A stretch of 64,000 nucleotides of DNA from Rheinheimera sp. 4Y26 (lineage in GTDB: Bacteria; Pseudomonadota; Gammaproteobacteria; Enterobacterales; Alteromonadaceae). This document shows, piece after piece, positions 61,491 through 64,000 of the stretch. Each line of letters begins with the position of its first letter. Position 1 is the stretch's first letter. The DNA lies in contig NZ_JAOBWS010000001.1 in assembly GCF_025245835.1 (NCBI RefSeq), positions 372,001 to 436,000 on the forward strand, written 5' to 3'. The notes below the pieces were generated by a model. The model was given only the letters and a program-made list of their open reading frames with translations. It was not told the DNA's origin and searched no databases. The position numbers and the translations under genes are program-made.

Positions 61491-62350
61491 TGCCGTTGCC
61501 TAAGCCTGGTCACTTAAACTGGTATCAGCGGGGAGTCACCCTGGTAGAGCTGATTGTGGTGATGCTGCTGTTGGGCATTCTGGCGGTGGGGCTGACCAGT
61601 TACTTGCGCTTGGGCGCCGGTATGTATATGGATGCCAATGCTGTACAGCAGGTGTTGCAACAAAGCCGTTTTGCGCTGGAGCGGGTGGTGCGTGAAGTGC
61701 GTGCTGCGGTGCCCGGCAGTGTGCGGGTGAGCGCCAATGCCGATAATTCAGTGAGTTGTGTTGAATTTGCGCCATTGGCACAAAGTGGCATTTACCGCGA
61801 CTTGCCGCTGTATCCGGACCGTCGTAACTGGATAGGTGTCACCAGTTTAAATACCAACTGGGAGGCCCAGCCAGGCCAGCGCCTGACAGTGTATGCAACT
61901 GATGCCAGTCATCTTTATGCATTAAATCAGGGCCGCAGTGCTGATGTGGCTGCGGTGCAAAATGCACCGGATGATGCCGACGGCAATGCCCATACCAGCA
62001 GGGTGAGTCTGGCTAATGTCGGCGCGCTGCAGCCCAGTTTTGTCACTGAATCGCCGCAGCGGCGCTTTTATCTGGCGGACCAGCCGGTCAGTATTTGCCG
62101 GGTTGGCGCTGAGCTTCGCCGTTACAGCAATTATGGTTTTTTAGTGGCGCAGCCGTTACCGCCGCTGGTCAGTGGTGAATTACTGGCAGTAGGGCTTAAC
62201 AACAGTAGCAGCGAGGCAGTGTTCAGTTATAGTGGCGCCAGCCTCAACCGCAGCGCTATTTTGCATTTATTCTGGCGTTTTAGTCCGGCGGTATCACAAG
62301 GGCAGGATTTGTTTTTTAACCATGAGGTGCATATTCCGAATGTACCCTGA
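61490..62350 (+). CDS. mshO: MSHA pseudopilin-like protein MshO
   Basis: 286 residues. QRG then VTLVELIVVMLLLGILAVGL, a prepilin signal with Val in place of Phe at +1. A long soluble domain follows, with cysteines in VSCVEF and ISICRV-like positions. ATG overlaps the mshD stop by one base and AAGGGG lies 9 bases upstream. Confidence 0.88.
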   Translation: MPLPKPGHLNWYQRGVTLVELIVVMLLLGILAVGLTSYLRLGAGMYMDANAVQQVLQQSRFALERVVREVRAAVPGSVRVSANADNSVSCVEFAPLAQSGIYRDLPLYPDRRNWIGVTSLNTNWEAQPGQRLTVYATDASHLYALNQGRSADVAAVQNAPDDADGNAHTSRVSLANVGALQPSFVTESPQRRFYLADQPVSICRVGAELRRYSNYGFLVAQPLPPLVSGELLAVGLNNSSSEAVFSYSGASLNRSAILHLFWRFSPAVSQGQDLFFNHEVHIPNVP

Positions 62351-62774
62351 TCAGATGTACCCTGATGTTTTATGGCAAAAACAACACCAGCGCGGCAGCG
62401 CTCTGGTGATGGCGCTGTTTGTAATTGTGCTGATGTCGGCGCTGATTTTATTTTTAGGCCGGCAGCTTATCAGCAGCAGCATTGCTGTCAGTTATGAAGT
62501 GCAGGGCAACAGGGCCTTTAATGCGGCGCAGTCGGGTTTGCAAGCCGGTTTAGTGCAGCTGTTTCCACTGACAGGCACTGGCAGCTGTGCAGCAGTCAGC
62601 CCCAATATTAGTTTTACCACCCCAGGCCTGAGCGGCTGCAGCGCCACTTTAAGCTGCCAGCAGGTGCAAAACCCCGATAACAGCAGCCGGCCTTTGTATG
62701 CATTGCAAAGTGAAGGCCGTTGTCTGGCAGGTGATATCAGTACCAGCCGGGTGGTGCGGATGGAGGCTTATTAA
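62340..62774 (+). CDS. mshP: MSHA protein MshP
   Basis: 144 residues from ATG 62340, overlapping the mshO end by 11 bases. HQRGSALVMALFVIVLMSALILFLG is read here as RGSALVMALFVI and MSALILFL, a pilin-like N-terminal helix without the usual Glu5 and FTLIE consensus. A 12-base direct repeat creates two start codons (62340 and 62355) and duplicates MYPD. The soluble part has several Cys (GSCAAV, LSGCS, LSCQQ, GRCLA). Confidence 0.85.
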   Translation: MYPDQMYPDVLWQKQHQRGSALVMALFVIVLMSALILFLGRQLISSSIAVSYEVQGNRAFNAAQSGLQAGLVQLFPLTGTGSCAAVSPNISFTTPGLSGCSATLSCQQVQNPDNSSRPLYALQSEGRCLAGDISTSRVVRMEAY

Positions 62775-64000
62775 TGCGTGTATTGCTGCTGCTATTAACA
62801 TTCTGGTCGGCCTGGCTTCATGCCGAAGAATGTGCCGATATCTGGCCAAGGGCAGTGACTGAATACAGTGCTGTGCCGGCATCTGTGAGTTATGCGCCGG
62901 CCAATCCAACCAGTATCAGTAGTTTTTCCGGCCAGTTTGGCCCGGGCGACTACAGCACCGGCAGCAGGGTGATCCCTAATAATACGGTGCTGACCACAAC
63001 GGGCGCCACCACCCGGATTTTTGTTAATGGCGACCTGCAACTCAATAACAGCGTGTTATTAAATGCCGGTGGTCCGCCGGAAAATCTGCTGATTGTGGTC
63101 ACTGGTAATCTGACGGTTTTTAATAACTCAGTGATCCGTGGTTTTGTGCTGGTGGGTGGCGCTGTGTTCTTCAGTAATAACGCCAGTATCAATGGCGGTT
63201 TAACCGCCAAAGGGGATATCAGCGGTTGGAACAATTCCAATGCCATCTATAATGCGGCGGCTCTGGGGCGGCTGGATGGTGGTGTGGTTTGTGGTGCCAC
63301 TTTGAGCTGTTTTAACGATGATTTTCAGGCCGGCAGCTTAAATCTCAGCAACTGGTCGGTGAGCCGCAGCAGTGGCAGTTACACACCAGCCATTAATAAT
63401 GGCCGGTTAAGAATGACGGAAAATGTTGGTAACCAGTCTACCGCAGCCAGTTTTCAGCGGTTGTTTCCGGGTGATCAAAACCTGGTGGTAGTTGAGTTTA
63501 ATCAATACGCTTATGGCCGTACCACGGCTGAAGGTGCAGATGGCATGGCGGTGGTGTTGTCTGATGCCGGTATCACACCACAACCCGGTGCTTTTGGTGG
63601 CCCGCTGGGATACGGCAGTAAACCTGGTATTGCTGGTTTTGCCGGCGGCTGGCTTGGTATAGGGCTGGACGAATATGGCAATTTTTCGGCCGAAGGCGGC
63701 CCCAATAGCCCGGGCCGGCGCAAACAGTCAGTGGCTTTGCGGGGTTCCGGCTCTGGTACCACCGGCTATCGTTATCTGGCGGGAACCTGTAGCAACGGCA
63801 CCACCAACACCAATACCGATTGTTTATCTCCTACTGTGGATAACAATAATAACGCCGCACATCGTTACCGTGTGACGATAGATTCCCGCCTGAGCGGCCA
63901 GGCCATGGTGAAGGTGGAGCGGCGCGTCAGCGGCACTTATCAGACGCTGATTGATAACTTTAATGCGCTGACCGCCACCGGACAGTCGCAGGTGCCGGAT
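62774..64000 (+). CDS. mshQ: MSHA adhesin-like protein MshQ (3' end beyond the window)
   Basis: The frame is open from ATG 62774 (overlapping the mshP stop by one base) to the last base, giving 409 visible residues. Signal peptide (LLLLLTFWSAWLHA). An Asn/Gly/Val-rich repetitive part of beta-helix character (about 50-160) follows. Then comes an L-type lectin-like domain (about 180-400): ADGMAVVLSDAG, GGPLGYGSK, GFAGGWLGIGLDEYGNF and SVALRGSGSGTTGYRYLAGT. It is probably the tip or surface adhesin of the MSHA system. It is missing from simple ORF lists because no stop lies in the window. Confidence 0.9.
   Translation, partial: MRVLLLLLTFWSAWLHAEECADIWPRAVTEYSAVPASVSYAPANPTSISSFSGQFGPGDYSTGSRVIPNNTVLTTTGATTRIFVNGDLQLNNSVLLNAGGPPENLLIVVTGNLTVFNNSVIRGFVLVGGAVFFSNNASINGGLTAKGDISGWNNSNAIYNAAALGRLDGGVVCGATLSCFNDDFQAGSLNLSNWSVSRSSGSYTPAINNGRLRMTENVGNQSTAASFQRLFPGDQNLVVVEFNQYAYGRTTAEGADGMAVVLSDAGITPQPGAFGGPLGYGSKPGIAGFAGGWLGIGLDEYGNFSAEGGPNSPGRRKQSVALRGSGSGTTGYRYLAGTCSNGTTNTNTDCLSPTVDNNNNAAHRYRVTIDSRLSGQAMVKVERRVSGTYQTLIDNFNALTATGQSQVPD

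Noticed and set aside
1-64000. CRISPR array, prophage or toxin-antitoxin/defence module
   Set aside because: No regularly spaced repeat-spacer array, no phage structural or integrase genes and no recognisable defence genes were found on either strand.

Overview
The window comes from a Gammaproteobacterium of the Alteromonadales/Chromatiaceae type. Rheinheimera is my best guess, inferred from a complete-looking MSHA pilus locus, a CsrD/MshH-like gene beside it, solitary periplasmic binding proteins, long TonB-dependent receptors and the overall codon style. Base composition is balanced (about half G+C) and genes are tightly packed on both strands.

Bases 1-20,900 are mostly housekeeping and general metabolism. 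In order: a serine hydrolase cut by the window edge, an EAL c-di-GMP phosphodiesterase, a lipocalin-like secreted protein, cystathionine beta-lyase (metC), a solitary periplasmic binding protein, a membrane protein, and a flavin-reductase-like protein. Then come a PadR regulator coupled to a HAAS-domain membrane protein, a bacterioferritin pair with complementary active sites, an M28 peptidase, tRNA-Gly(CCC), a fumarylacetoacetase-like hydratase, a CPA2-type antiporter, a nitroreductase behind a double TACC-N4-GGTA operator, PEP carboxylase (ppc), a lipoprotein, a PhnD-like binding protein and a soluble PAS-PAS chemotaxis transducer.

Bases 21,000-26,500 look like an accessory patch. Three copies of a structured repeat (two of about 270 bp, one truncated) surround an unknown single-pass protein and a PEP-CTERM protein. 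They are followed by a beta-lactamase-fold hydrolase whose codon use differs from its neighbours.

Bases 26,500-49,800 are catabolic and transport genes. The set includes hutH-hutU (histidine to imidazolone propionate) with a divergent LysR gene, a Tat-type FAD amine oxidase, two TonB-dependent receptors, a VOC protein, two more solitary binding proteins, an mtnK-like kinase, an arylamine N-acetyltransferase, an M19 dipeptidase, a yaeR-type VOC protein, an alkaline-phosphatase-superfamily protein and an AGCS Na+/alanine symporter. A catalytically degenerate GGDEF-EAL protein at the mshH position and a D-cysteine desulfhydrase/ACC-deaminase-like enzyme complete the stretch.

Bases 49,786 to the right edge hold the MSHA type IV pilus locus: mshI, a PilN-like mshI2, mshJ, K, L, M, N, E, G, then the structural genes mshB, A, C, D, O, P and the 5' part of mshQ, which runs off the window. 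No mshF is seen between mshG and mshB. Nearly all genes overlap or abut. The clear gaps are before mshB, where an extended -10 promoter candidate lies, and before mshA, where there is a 10-bp perfect stem-loop. The MshE ATPase has an MshEN-type c-di-GMP binding N-terminus, so the EAL gene near the left end and the MshH-like regulator fit a c-di-GMP/Csr-controlled attachment programme (inference). No CRISPR array, intact insertion sequence, prophage or recognised defence system was found.
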